64,000 bases of DNA. Origin: Aculops lycopersici (lineage: Eukaryota > Arthropoda > Arachnida > Trombidiformes > Eriophyidae). Location of the stretch: the NCBI GenBank assembly GCA_015350385.1, contig WNKI01000002.1, positions 3,775,367 through 3,839,366 on the forward strand. Direction: 5' to 3'. Below are positions 39,438 through 50,423 of the stretch, one piece after another (position 1 is the first letter of the stretch; each line of letters starts with the position of its first letter). The notes below the pieces were generated by a model, which did not search any database, was not told the DNA's origin, and worked only from the letters and a program-made list of their open reading frames with translations. The position numbers and the translations under genes were made by a program.

Positions 39438-41627
39438 TTAGTTTGGTAATTGGATCTCCGAGAATATGGTTTTAATGCGATCACCATCCTGAGGCGCGCA
39501 AGCTTCGAGCATTCGCCTTGCCTCGCTACGGCACTCGCGTCTTGGTATGATATCCGTCATAGATAATAGGGCAGCCAGGTGAGTCTCGTTCATGTCCGGA
39601 TAGCAACGTTTCAGGTTCTGCACTTCCAAGGCTAGCAAATCGGCGCCACGCAATTGCAAGAACTCTTTCATCGCCTCGAGTGGTTTGAATGGACAATAGG
39701 TAATCTCGTCGTCCAATAGACCACCTGATAGATCGCCAGTGGTTGCAAACAGCGAGGTTGATTGAGCCGTTGTCCTTGCCATTTGCCTTATTTTACCTTT
39801 TAACCGTTCACCTTCCTTGTAAAACTTATCCGAGAACAGTTGGCGCTGTCGTTGATTGGCCAAGTTAATCTTTTTCATTAATATTGCCTTTGTATAATCG
39901 CGAGCCATTTGATGCGCTAGTTTTTTGACTAATATCTTTCTATTATCCAACCTCAAGTGCTTGTAATCCTCGTAATAGTCATCGAGTGTGAGACATATGT
40001 TCTCAATGCAACTCACTTTGCCATCCATCCAATCTTGCGATCCAATTTGCATGATCTCCTTGCTAACATCGAGGAATAACTCCTCGAGTAACTTTTCGAC
40101 AGCGTCATCCCTTAAAGATTTGAACGCTTGAACTGCGGTTGGCCGACACTTTTCCATCTTTAGAAACAATTGCTCGATCCTCGAACAGTTATTTGTGATT
40201 GCAACCATATAAGGGGTAAAGTTTTTGTACCTACCTCGATCACTAAAGTGGATTGTACAATACTTTTCAATAGTATCCTTGTATTGTTGGGCAAAGATAG
40301 TTAGCTGATCCATACTTAAGGCCAAGATTCTATCTTCTAAACTTTGATTGACTGTCTCGGCAACCTTCAAATGTTGATCGATCATTTGGAATATGAATAC
40401 GGGAGTCGTGGTGTGATAGTGGCCATCGTTGTCCATTTCAGGTAAAGCAGCACTGGACCAATCGCGTTCCTCTCGCTTAATAGTATTGCTCATCCATTCT
40501 CTATAATTCTTTTCTATTGTTGCGAAGTACTTATCAGTTATTTCCTGCTTGTTTGCTTCGGGCAACAGTGGATCTAAACCCTCGCGGTCGACGTCGATTT
40601 CTAAATCGGGGTGTGATAATAACTCTTTACCTGGATATGCTTGAACCCAATTGAGTAAATGAACGTACTCGTTTCCATCTAGATGATGGGAGAGTTCCAA
40701 TAGGTGAGATCTTAGACATTTGTGATACAATTTTAACATCTCATGAGCAATATTGTAGGATGGAGGAAAGCACAATACGCAAGCAACCTTGACTACTCGC
40801 AAATCCTCTACCATCATCATACGAGTTATTTCCAAATGTCTGACTAGCCAGTGTTTGTTCTCATTTCTATCCTCTATCTGGTTGCCAGCTATCCGTTCAG
40901 CAACAGCCTCCTCAAGGATATCAAAGACCCTCTTTCGCCATTGCTTAGGTCTACCTGGTGGCATGAAACCTGTGGCCTGGTGTCTCTTTAACGTTTGCTC
41001 ATCAGCTTTCTCCTCGCGCTCTATAATCCTCAAGGCACTTACTATGGTTTGTGGATCCCTGCGGACACAATTCAAGGTTCTTCTCACTATAAGCCAAATT
41101 TGGCGACCCAACTCCTCGCTTAGTTTGTCAACCTCCGAGAAGTATTGCTTCAACGTTGCTTTGTCATTCGAATTGGAACTAGAGTTTCGATGCAACTCGT
41201 ACAATAGAGATTTGCGAGAGCTCTCAAGTTCATAGAGGTGCTGGTGGGCTAGTAATAGTTTACCCTCATTGATATACTGTCTTGTGGTTGCCACATTTTG
41301 AGGTACGCTAAATATATGCTTGAAATTCTCCTTGGTCGTGGATAACTGACTAAACTTTGAACTCTCCTCTCGGATTGGCTTCAACTTGTGAGCCAATGCC
41401 GAGACATCCTTGGTGTTGATTTCTACAGATTTCAAGCTCTTCTCCACTTCACGGAGCTCATCTATAGCCTTACCCATCTCCTGGATGGAAATTTTGGCCG
41501 CATTTAGTTGGTCGGAGTAGGCTTTTCGGAGTTTATTGAGATTCTGTTGGACTTGATCTCTGAGTTGCTGGACGTTTCCTTGATTTATCGCTTTCTTCAC
41601 CTTGTTTTTAACGTATTGATCGTCCAT
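39438..41627 (-). CDS. Sec6: Exocyst complex component 3 (Sec6)
   Basis: This subunit of the octameric exocyst tethers secretory vesicles to the plasma membrane before SNARE-driven fusion. The 729-residue frame runs from ATG to TAA and matches the family's length (about 745 in human). Recognised blocks are LKHIFSVP-like (NFKHIFSVPQNVATTRQYI, residues ~103-121), RRDPQTIVSALRIIEREEKA, TGFMPPGRPKQWRKRVFDIL and WLVRHLEITR. Later come DNDGHYHTTTPVFIFQMIDQ and the C-terminal helical bundle with YCPFKPLEAMKEFLQLR. The N-terminal ~110 residues are predicted coiled coil. The coding region has no intron, unlike most animal Sec6 genes as I know them. It is intact, so it is not an obvious processed pseudogene, and it has no flanking poly-A that I can see. 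The start is supported by family-like N-terminal helices. Confidence 0.95.
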   Translation of the reverse strand: MDDQYVKNKVKKAINQGNVQQLRDQVQQNLNKLRKAYSDQLNAAKISIQEMGKAIDELREVEKSLKSVEINTKDVSALAHKLKPIREESSKFSQLSTTKENFKHIFSVPQNVATTRQYINEGKLLLAHQHLYELESSRKSLLYELHRNSSSNSNDKATLKQYFSEVDKLSEELGRQIWLIVRRTLNCVRRDPQTIVSALRIIEREEKADEQTLKRHQATGFMPPGRPKQWRKRVFDILEEAVAERIAGNQIEDRNENKHWLVRHLEITRMMMVEDLRVVKVACVLCFPPSYNIAHEMLKLYHKCLRSHLLELSHHLDGNEYVHLLNWVQAYPGKELLSHPDLEIDVDREGLDPLLPEANKQEITDKYFATIEKNYREWMSNTIKREERDWSSAALPEMDNDGHYHTTTPVFIFQMIDQHLKVAETVNQSLEDRILALSMDQLTIFAQQYKDTIEKYCTIHFSDRGRYKNFTPYMVAITNNCSRIEQLFLKMEKCRPTAVQAFKSLRDDAVEKLLEELFLDVSKEIMQIGSQDWMDGKVSCIENICLTLDDYYEDYKHLRLDNRKILVKKLAHQMARDYTKAILMKKINLANQRQRQLFSDKFYKEGERLKGKIRQMARTTAQSTSLFATTGDLSGGLLDDEITYCPFKPLEAMKEFLQLRGADLLALEVQNLKRCYPDMNETHLAALLSMTDIIPRRECRSEARRMLEACAPQDGDRIKTIFSEIQLPN

Positions 41628-42520
41628 GTCAACAGAAATTAGTGGTAAAAATAGATTTGATAAAACTTGATATCATTTCATGATGATTAATAATTCAATA
41701 ATTTTACATAAGTCATGATGCTTGAAAGTTCCGTGATAAACTTTGACATCTCTCATGCAAAACAATGGCTTCCAAATTGCAGATCCGCCCAAAGAGACAT
41801 CAACAAAAAATGCCAGTCCATGTGCATGATTGCATATGTCTGCAGAGAGCGCAAATCCCAGTGTTCGATCTTTCGCATTCCAGAAACGAAAGCCGATTTC
41901 GACTCCGTCTGCTTACCTGCATTCACTACTCTATCCCATTAACTGAACACTGGCCACTTTCTCCAAAACTTGACCACTTGCTGGCTCACTTTCTTCGGAC
42001 TTTCCAGTCTTGTCGATAGAAAACCTTGACCTTGAGTCGAGAATCTTCACTCTCGATGTGAATTTTGTATGTATTGGAATGACTGGAGAAAACCTTGATT
42101 ATGTCTAAGCTTTCAAGTGTTTTTTGCTACGCTTCGGCTACCCGAGGCAAACAAGTTGCTTCGAGTAACCGACTCTCACGTAGAACATTTGCAATGAAAG
42201 CTCGACCAGTTGTTGTGATCGCCAAGACCGTCAGCTCGCTCGAGTGGAAGTTTCGCTCAAAATTTGGTATTCATGGCCAGAGATGCATTGAGCTCTACCA
42301 CAACCATAACCACCACCTCCACAGGATTGCTCATCAATTTGTCTCGCCGAATCGTTCGTGCTCTTCTCACCTGCGAGCTTGAGCTTTCATTCTTCATTAC
42401 CACAAAGTGCAAATAACATCTCGAGTTGGAGCAAGAAAAACAAAGTCTTGTTTTCGCAGCAAACAACCAAGAGGAGCTAGCAAAATACCGAGTCAGCAAC
42501 CAATCAACAAAGGAGCCAAG
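41628..42520. promoter_or_regulatory. Divergent promoter region of Sec6 and the smaller Gln-rich gene
   Basis: An 893-bp gap separates two ATGs facing away from each other. It must hold both 5' UTRs and both promoters unless a first exon is remote. The plus-strand frame is open back to 42407 but without an ATG before 42521. No clear TATA box was seen. Confidence 0.5.
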
Positions 42521-43942
42521 ATGCTTTTCATCACCGGTGTCGTGGTGCTCGCCTTAATTGGAAACGTGCACCCGTACAAATTCCACTTCCGTAGCAACCA
42601 AGAAACTCAGCAACCAGAGGAGCAAAAACCGGAACAAGTGGACAACAACAGCGACTTTCCCGTCGAGCATCAATCGCTTTTACAACAACCACTCCATCCG
42701 CAGCAACCATACTACACCATGCCTTTATTTGGTAGCTTACAATCTCTACGTACCGAGCAACAGCAGCTCCCACTAGCTTCGTTGGGAACCAAGGGAGCGG
42801 CGCCAATTCGTCAACCAGCACACTCGCGCCAACCACAAGCTTTGGCCTACGTAATCATTAGGCCAATTCAGCCACAGTACCAGTTTTTGGAACCATTGCG
42901 CCATGATCGCCTCTACCCACAGCCATTGAGACCAGTGATTCCCGTCTACCGTGACCAACAGGAGTCATCTTCATCAGCAGGTGGCACCAAGGGCGGCCAG
43001 CGCGAGGAGATTCCCGAACAGCACCAACAACTACCTCTCGCCTCCAAGGGTGGGCGTGACGAGCGGGACGAGCTACATGAGGGGCAACAGCTAGCCGAGC
43101 AACAACAGCAGCAACTTCCGCTCCAGCAACAAAAACTCAGCGGCACAAAGGGAGGCAGGGATCAATCGGACAAGGAAGGACAACAGCAAATTTTTCAGCA
43201 AAAGCAAGAGGACGGAATCAAGGGACAGCGGCAAGAGGGGCAAGGTAAAGGAGAAGGTCAGGGGCAAGGACAAGAGAACCAGCAGGAGAGTTTTGAGGAG
43301 GTTAAAAAGGGCAAATTCCAGACGTTAAAGGCGCATTTGGAACACTTGGCTGCGGCCGCCAAGGCCAAAATGACGTTCAGCTCCTACGAGTATGTGAAGG
43401 AGGAGATTGTAAGCACTGAGAAGCCACAGGAGCAGGAACAAGAGCAAGTTCCGGATAGAGAGGTGGAGCCGCAACAGGAGCAGCTGAGCCAGCAGCAATT
43501 GCAAGAGATTGACGAGGGTAGAAATCAGCAAGCACCAAGCAAGGGCCGTCCGCCCATCAGGCAACCAGTAAAAGAGCCACAACTGCCATTGCATCAACAA
43601 TTCGAACAACAACAGCAACCACTCCTGGAGCAGCAACCACAGCAACTGCACGATGATGGATTTGAGGCCACCAAGTCAAAAGATCTGCCGCCAAGAGAGC
43701 AACAGAGACTACCATCAAAAGGACAAGAGCCCCGACAGCCTCAGCAGCCGCAACAGATCGAGCTCCAGCGCGAGCCAATCAAGGACACCGAGCAGCAGCA
43801 GGTACTGCTGCCCCAACAACAGCAACTTCCTCTTGCCAACTCAAAGGGCGAGTCCATCCGCCAAGACCAACTGCAGCAGCCACAGCAACAGCAGGAGCCG
43901 CAGTTGCCATTGAACCAGCCCAAGGGCAGACAGACCAACTAA
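42521..43942 (+). CDS. Secreted Gln-rich protein with Lys-Gly repeats, 473 aa
   Basis: The ATG at 42521 opens a signal peptide (MLFITGVVVLALIGNVHP); the frame upstream lacks an ATG. The mature chain is Gln-rich with no cysteine that I see, so it is probably secreted and unstructured. A loose repeat recurs at least six times: Gln-Gln-Leu-Pro-Leu (or LPS), a short spacer, then Lys-Gly. Examples are LPLASLGTKGAAPIRQP, LPLASKGGRDERDE, LPLQQQKLSGTKGGRD, LPLANSKGESIRQ and the final LPLNQPKGRQTN. A more ordered block near residues 265-305 (LKAHLEHLAAAAKAKMTFSS) may be helical. The same Gln plus Lys-Gly design appears in the 1556-residue protein about 14 kb away. Function is unknown; an extracellular structural or adhesive role is an inference. 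Confidence 0.8.
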   Translation: MLFITGVVVLALIGNVHPYKFHFRSNQETQQPEEQKPEQVDNNSDFPVEHQSLLQQPLHPQQPYYTMPLFGSLQSLRTEQQQLPLASLGTKGAAPIRQPAHSRQPQALAYVIIRPIQPQYQFLEPLRHDRLYPQPLRPVIPVYRDQQESSSSAGGTKGGQREEIPEQHQQLPLASKGGRDERDELHEGQQLAEQQQQQLPLQQQKLSGTKGGRDQSDKEGQQQIFQQKQEDGIKGQRQEGQGKGEGQGQGQENQQESFEEVKKGKFQTLKAHLEHLAAAAKAKMTFSSYEYVKEEIVSTEKPQEQEQEQVPDREVEPQQEQLSQQQLQEIDEGRNQQAPSKGRPPIRQPVKEPQLPLHQQFEQQQQPLLEQQPQQLHDDGFEATKSKDLPPREQQRLPSKGQEPRQPQQPQQIELQREPIKDTEQQQVLLPQQQQLPLANSKGESIRQDQLQQPQQQQEPQLPLNQPKGRQTN

Positions 43943-45468
43943 GTTATTTTATGAGGAGGAGAGAGAGCACAGAACAAGAACCGGAAGTATGATAAAATGA
44001 GGTAGGCGCAACATCAATATAACTAAGCAAGCAAAGTTCAAGTTAAAATATAAACCTCTTCCTTCTCGTACTAACCTGTTTTTGTCCATTTACTTTGTGA
44101 GTTCCTGTCTTTCGATTCTGCATCTCGAAAATCTCAACTCTACTTAGGCCAGTGCACAAACTTAAAGTGTCGCCCGTCACGAGAATAGATCAGTGCTCCG
44201 TTCGTCTGGCTAGAGAACAACTGTTGTGCAAGGTCCGTTAGCAAGAGGCTTTCGGTTGCCAAGCTACTGACAGTTCCCATTGTACGTGCTCAAGTAGATG
44301 CAGCCACTAGCCGAGGTTGTCGTAGCAGCCACTGGCCAGGCAAAGCCGGCCACACACGACAAGTCGCGGGTGGATCACGCAAGTTAGTTTTGCCAGTTAG
44401 TTTTCTCACGCGGCGGCGCCCTTGCAACCCAATTTGACAGGCGACAAATTTTCCAACAAGCCGCTGCACGACAACGACAACCGCGATGGCGGCGGCGATC
44501 CCACATACAACTACCAAGCACCAGAATGATAGCCAACGCAACACCAGATATCCCATTGATATTTTGCGAATGAAGGACGCGGCAAAATAGATCAAATGAA
44601 ATGGATGACATCACATTAAATCATCTGTTAGCAGTGGAATGGTTAGTTGGTTGGCCGCCTAAAGAGCCTCGTGGTTGTTGACGTCGTCGTCGTCGTCGTG
44701 GCTTTTGTTGTGGGTCTTGTGGTAGTTGGTGGCATTGTAGTCGCATTGTGCCGCCTCCTTTTTACCCGACAACAAGAACGACACCAACACCAATCCACAA
44801 TCGTGACTTGAAATTGTAATAATAAGCATAAAGAGCCAACGAAAGAGAGAGACAGTGTGTTGGTGTGTAAAAAGCCACCAATAATCGACCATAGGGACAG
44901 GCTTTCATTTGAACTAGATTGCCCAGTTACCAATAGCGGCGCCATTCGTCGCTAGGTGATGGCTTGCCGTCGCCACCTAGCGCAACCGGCCGACGACAAG
45001 TCAGCCGGTTAACTTTTCGTCATATAACATTAACGACATCGAAGAACTCGTCGTAGCTTCTTAAGCTCGCACTTCCGTTGCCTTGCTAACGCCACAATCT
45101 CATTGAGCCAACGATTACTTCATTCGATCGGTTACTTGGTTAGAATAGTGGATCCTCAGTATACCATTTTCGTTGAAATGGTGCGTGTTGAATGTAATTG
45201 AAGAACTGTAACTTTATCTCTTTATCTCTCTCTCTCTCTCCCTCTGTCCTCAAATTTAGTGGTCGAGTTAATTACAGTTGAATTTTTATCGACTCATTAA
45301 CGGTTAAGTTGCTCTAGTTGGTGATGTGCTTTCCAGTTTCTGTCCCTGCAGTTCATCTTCTCATTGCGCTTCGTTTTTTATCCGATATCCATGTTCATCT
45401 CACTATTTGGCTCAAGTCAACTGTGTGAAGTGCAAGTTTTGTGTTGATTTATCCACTCTTACGAGCAA
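43943..45468. other. Intergenic between two plus-strand genes
   Basis: About 1.5 kb. The left end is the 3' UTR of the smaller Gln-rich gene, with a TATAAA-type hexamer near 44047 as a possible poly-A variant. An inverted pair of CGCTAGGTG motifs lies at 44950-44982. A pyrimidine-rich run near 45220-45245 precedes the 5' UTR of the next gene. No coding content is supported. Confidence 0.5.
44950..44982. promoter_or_regulatory. Inverted pair of CGCTAGGTG motifs
   Basis: CGCTAGGTG at 44950-44958 faces CACCTAGCG at 44974-44982, about 490 bp upstream of an ATG. The right half reads CGCCACCTAGCG, close to the core of the CTCF consensus (AGRKGGCRC on the other strand). The pair could bind a factor in opposite orientations. 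This is inference. Confidence 0.4.
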
Positions 45469-46692
45469 ATGGGCAACTCGCATCGGAATCAATCCTCCTC
45501 CTCTGCTTCCACTGCGGCCCGCCAAGCGCCGAGTAGGCGTGGCAGTGGCGGGAAGCGGAAGCAGGCGACAGAGAATCGAGAACAAAAGGAGCAACAACAA
45601 TCGCAACGGCAGTCGAGCATTAAACGATTATCGGGTGGCATGGCTAAGCGGAAGTCGAGCGCAAAGTTGGAGAATCAAGTCAATAAGAAGAAACAACAGG
45701 TAGCTAATATTATATCGCCCATTGGAAACAAGGTGAGACCGACGAGCCCCACAAGTTTCATCGATCAAACAGGCGATGCTAGCGCCAAGAGCCAAAAGCA
45801 AGCTCGCGAGACGGACAACATAATACCAACAAGCGGAAGTCAAGTGGAGTTGAATCTTCTCAGCGATGAATGCGACAAAACAGAGAAAAATGAGGAAAAT
45901 ACTACAGGAGCAACTACAATAACAACATCAGCAAAGACCACCAAGGAGTCGCATAACAAGTTGGCCGACGAGAAATTTGAGTCGGAAAAGTTAGAGGATG
46001 AATTGGAGTTTGATCGTGAGACCAGAGTTTCGAGTACACAATCGAGTTTAGCAAAACTAAAGTCAGTTGCGAGTAAATCTCGCGAAAATATTGCAGTTGG
46101 CTCCGGAAACGAGAGCCAAACTCTCGAGTGCTCGAGTTTTGGGCGCAAATTTTTCCCCTTCGGCTCGGGATCTTTAATGCAAAAGTCGCAACTCAAATCG
46201 CAAACTCGAAATTCCAATGCCGATGTCTCTATGGCTCGAAAACCTTTGGGCCTTTTGAGTAGAAGCACCTCCTTCTATGTGACGCCCGTCAATTCTAGTC
46301 TATCTAATTCTCAATCGCCGCAAACCTTGAGGCAGTTGCAGCAACCGCAGACTGCAATGGCAATCGCGAGGGCAAACATCAAGGCACTTCTCGGAGTTGG
46401 TTCAACGTCCGGTACAGCGACGCCAGTCTCGTTAGATCCAAGTAAATCACAGCAACAGCAACAACAGTTGCAATCCAATACTCCAAATGCCACTGCCGGC
46501 CACTCAGCACGTCAGTTGGTTTCAAGCTCTCAAGTTGCCACTTCAGTGCAACAGCAATCACTAAGACAAATGACCACTACAAGCCAGCAGAGCCAAGAGC
46601 TTCTAACGGTGGAACAGCGCAAACGGATTCGCAATTGGCTCGACTCACAGCCGCCCATTGGAACAAGTGGCGGGTGCGACCCATCTTTTGAG
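45469..46692 (+). CDS. Unnamed long disordered protein, coding exon 1
   Basis: ATG at 45469 (context GAGCAAATGG) begins MGNSHRNQSSSSASTAARQA. The exon encodes 408 residues, rich in Ser, Lys, Gln and Thr, with a basic N-terminal third, an acidic middle and a more ordered end (VEQRKRIRNWLDSQPPIG). It closes at TTTTGAG|GTGAGT in phase 0. Reading through the donor stops after 18 more codons. The next exon continues DPSFE|WNEEFGW. I do not recognise the family. It is probably cytoplasmic, as no signal peptide or membrane segment is seen. Confidence 0.8.
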
Positions 46693-47692
46693 GTGAGTTA
46701 TGAGATTTGCAGCCAAATTTGGCATAAGTTGCGCCACTACCACAACTAATCATTCGCCTACTCTCTAATGTTTTATCTAGTCGTCGTCGTTGTTGTTGTT
46801 GTTGTTGTTATTGTTGTTGTTGTCGTCGTCGTCATTGATTAGCTAGTGGTTGCGTCAGATGGACATGTAATGTTTCGCATTTGTATTTTTGTTCCTATTC
46901 CTATTTGAGGTACAGAGTCTACCACGTAGTTTCGCCCACCAAGAACCCTTTGAGTTTGTGCGCCGACTCGGTGGTTTTGTGCACAAAAGCCCATCGAGTT
47001 GTGCTGGTAATTTCCATGCGCTCGTCAATGAAAAGCTTGACGCTCTCGCTACTGTGACGTAATCACAAGTCTCGGTGGCCACTAGCCACCGTAATTACTG
47101 TACCCAGATTACATGTCAATTTTGCTGGCCACTCAATTTCTCTTTAGCGAGCGAGTGGTGGACCAAGGGAGATAAAGAAAGAGAACAACCAGACGAGAGG
47201 CGAGCAAAATTCAAATTTTGCCAGTCAGGTGAGAGGAAGCGAGAAAACATGAGTTCATGTGTTTGGTGGTGGTTGTTGTCGTTGTCGTCGTTGCTGGTGT
47301 TAAAATTTTGCCGTTGTAGGCGACGAGGATAAAGACGACGACAAGTCGCGAGTTATGGACTTGGTAGTAAATTAACTGACGAGCCAAATTTGCGAGTCCT
47401 TCTAGTCGTTTGCTCATTTTTGGTCAGCCGGTCGGTCGTTCGGTCGGATGGCTAGCGGCTTGAAATGAGCTGAAAATCTCGTATTACATGCATCGTAGAC
47501 ATGACAAGATCAAATAAGCGAGCCGAGCTATGAGCGAGGCAACCAAACTAACACCACCACTTCTATTGGTTTAATCTAGTGTCCGAGGTAAAAAAAAAGG
47601 AGAATCCAAAAGCAACAACTTTCTCTATACGACCAAGTAGTAGAAAAAATCTTTTCTGACTCCTGCTCTTATTTTTATTTCTATTCACCAAG
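46693..47692 (+). other. Intron 1 of the unnamed gene
   Basis: A 1000-bp phase-0 intron from GTGAGT to a pyrimidine-rich acceptor ending CACCAAG. It contains a (TCG)n(TTG)n tract at 46780-46834 and no other feature I can support. Confidence 0.75.
46780..46834. repeat. (GTC)n/(GTT)n trinucleotide tract
   Basis: TCG units, then TTG units, then TCG units again, within intron 1; read directly. Confidence 0.9.
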
Positions 47693-49688
47693 TGGAACGA
47701 GGAGTTTGGTTGGTCGACACCGAAGCCGCCGACATTACTGTTAGAAAAGGAGTTAGAAGCGAAGACATTTAGCAGTGAGACTAGCAAGCAACAAGAATTA
47801 GCAGGCAAAGAAAAACCGCCACTTGACGCTCAGGCGACCGGAAACAGCATTGATCAAGAAGACAGATCGTCGTTGCATAATCCTTGCGCTGCCGTCGCCC
47901 AAAAAGCTGGCCGAGGATCAGGTGACGGCGGCTTGATTATGGAAATGGAGTCGATTGAGGAGCTCACAGCGCCTACTAACTCTGCAGCCACAACAACCAC
48001 TGCCACCGACGCGAGTTTAGTTACCTGGTCGGCGGAAGTTGCGCCACCAGATTGTGAGCAAAGGGAGGGGGAGGAAGAGGAGAAACGGCTACATCGGCAA
48101 CATTTAAAAATTTGTGAAGATAATCAATTGAAGAGTGAAACTTTTAAAGAATCACAAGAAGATGGCACAGAAGCAGTTGCAAAAAGAAGCGTTGATACTC
48201 GTAAAGATTTCGTCAAATTATCCTCAAGCACAATTGAAGGCTGTCGACCGGAAGTTGGTGCAGCATTGTTGAAATCAAGTGACCAATCAACATCGTCGAA
48301 TTATTTCACAATAATCAGCAGGCCCAAGTCTGCATCAGTAGGCGGCGCTGAGAGGTTAGCTAACAAGTTGAATCGAGCCACAATAGACCAGAACGATCAA
48401 GTTGTTCATAGAAATATCACAAAAACCAAGCAAGACTCGCCACCCGTCTCCTCAACAGCAGCCTCGTCAACTCGTCGCTCCTCCTCTTCCTCCTCAGCAT
48501 CGTTCGCCTCTATTCCTTTCTGGTCCAAGTCGAGACTTCCGATTGGAGAAGGCGGAAGGAGCCCGGCAAGTGGCAGTGGCAGTGGCAGTTCGAGGGGCAG
48601 CAACGCGGTGGCCGTTAGCTCGGACCAAAGTGCTCGCTCCTCCTTGCTTGAGTTTAGGCTGCCCGTCGCAGATGATAAGTGCAGTCTGTGCCACTACCTC
48701 ATATCGATACGCGAGATGGCACAGCGCAAGCCGAACACCCCCGCCGCGCCCACCTCACCGTCGTTCGAATGCCACCGACGACCGAGAAGTCGCTTTGGAG
48801 ACGTCGACAAAATACCTCTGTCTTCAACGTTACCTCCGACGACCACTGCCCTTGTAGCTAGTGATCGGGTTTCGATTGAGCATCATCAGAAACAGCAATT
48901 GACGCCACAGCTAGCGACAGCAGCAGCGGCAACCACCACTATAACTAACGAGTTGCCACCTGAAAAGTCACCATGCAAATCGGGTGACGCCACCGCCGAG
49001 GACAACAACGAAGCACGCAGCCATGAATCTAAAAGGCAGGCGACGATGACAATCACCGCCACATCATCGCCAGGTAGTAGAGTTAATAAGATTGAAGGGA
49101 GCACAGGTGGCGCTACTGGAGTTAGCAGCAACGCGGCCAATCAAGTTGAAGGTGATGACATAATCGGCGATACACCAGCAGCAGCAACTGGCGCAATTGC
49201 GATTGACGAGCCGCGACTCGTTCAATCGCAATCGTCGACCTTTGGATTCGAACGAAACCTAGCGCATCCTTTCTCAAACGAGGAGAGTGAGTTTTGTTGT
49301 CACGAAAGCGGGAACGCAAACGAGCAGCAAGGACACCGACAGACACCTGCAGCGCCGCCGCCAACTAGCTCGCCGATTGGAAATGAGAGTGGCAACGAAG
49401 GCGGAAGTAGAAGTTACCGGCGAGTGGCGCTGAGGAACACACGCGGACTCTCGCTAGATGGCCACAGGGGTCCGGAAAAGTGGCAATACCAACGTTATTC
49501 GCGACAACTACACTCGGGATCCCCAAGCTCGTACCACGCCCGATTGCTTGGTAGGCAGGCGGGACTCGGCAACAGTGGTGGCCGCGGATCTCGCGACTCT
49601 AACGATCGGTTGTCCCAGAGTAACAAGTCGTTTGTGTCGAGCAAACTCTTGGTTATTAGTAGCAACAATGTCTCCTATGCCATTCAAC
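47693..49688 (+). CDS. Unnamed long disordered protein, coding exon 2
   Basis: This exon adds about 665 residues in the same frame as exon 1. The frame is open from the acceptor (CACCAAG|TGGAAC), well before any ATG. It starts WNEEFGWSTPKPPTLLLE, which looks ordered beside the Ser/Thr/Ala-rich remainder. A cysteine pair (DDKCSLCHYLISIREMAQRK) near residue 330 of the exon, followed by FECHRR, could be a small metal-binding site. The exon ends ATTCAAC|GTAAGT in phase 1, and readthrough would stop two codons later. There is no catalytic domain. The neighbouring intron 2 is over 11 kb. Confidence 0.8.
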
Positions 49689-50423
49689 GTAAGTAGATCT
49701 CGATTTTAGTCTTTTTTGATGAGAATTTCGTAGATATATTTTGATTCCATGTCGCTAGAAGGCGCTAGGTGACAGTGCTCGTGCCGGTACACCAACCACC
49801 GACTTGATTCCATCTTCAAAATTCCAAAAATATACCATCTCGAGTTCAATGCAAACCGTTGACTTTATTGATGCTCGTCGCTTTGTAAGATTTGTGTGCG
49901 ATTAGAACGACAAAGTTAGTTTGCTCTTTTAATTCCACAAGCAAAGCGAGATTGTCGGTTACTTTGGCTTCGAGTTTCCAGCTGAGTGGCGCCAAGCGGA
50001 AGTTGGGAGTGCAAGTTCAAACACTCCGCTCACTTGCAAAGCTGATTCGTTTGACTTGCACTCCCCTCTGACGGCTACCCCAACTCGTTCTCTCTCTGAT
50101 AGTTGATCGTCGAAAGTTGGCGGCCAATCAAGCCACCGTGAAGCGTAAAGTTGGCAGCTCGTCATATCCAATTGCACAGCTAGCTGGCTAGCTCGTTTCT
50201 ATCAGATGGATTGATGCACTAAGCGGTCTGGGAGTAAAGTGCTCAACTGGCATGAAATTTATCCCCCATCCCATTTTTCCGTGATGATAATTCCACCAGT
50301 TTTCACAGAAATCGGCCTAAAATGAGAGAGCGAGAGTGAGATAGTTATTGAAGGTTTAAAAGGCTACAAAGTTAGAGGTGTGAAATATTACTAAGGCAAT
50401 GGCCAATTACGTGCATGCTTGCG

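Noticed and set aside
42407..42520. Upstream extension of the 473-aa protein to 42407
   Set aside because: It also begins at GTG; the ATG at 42521 directly opens the signal peptide.
45469..45492. N-myristoylation of the MGNSHRNQ start
   Set aside because: The position after MGNSH is Arg, which does not fit the usual small residue of the consensus.
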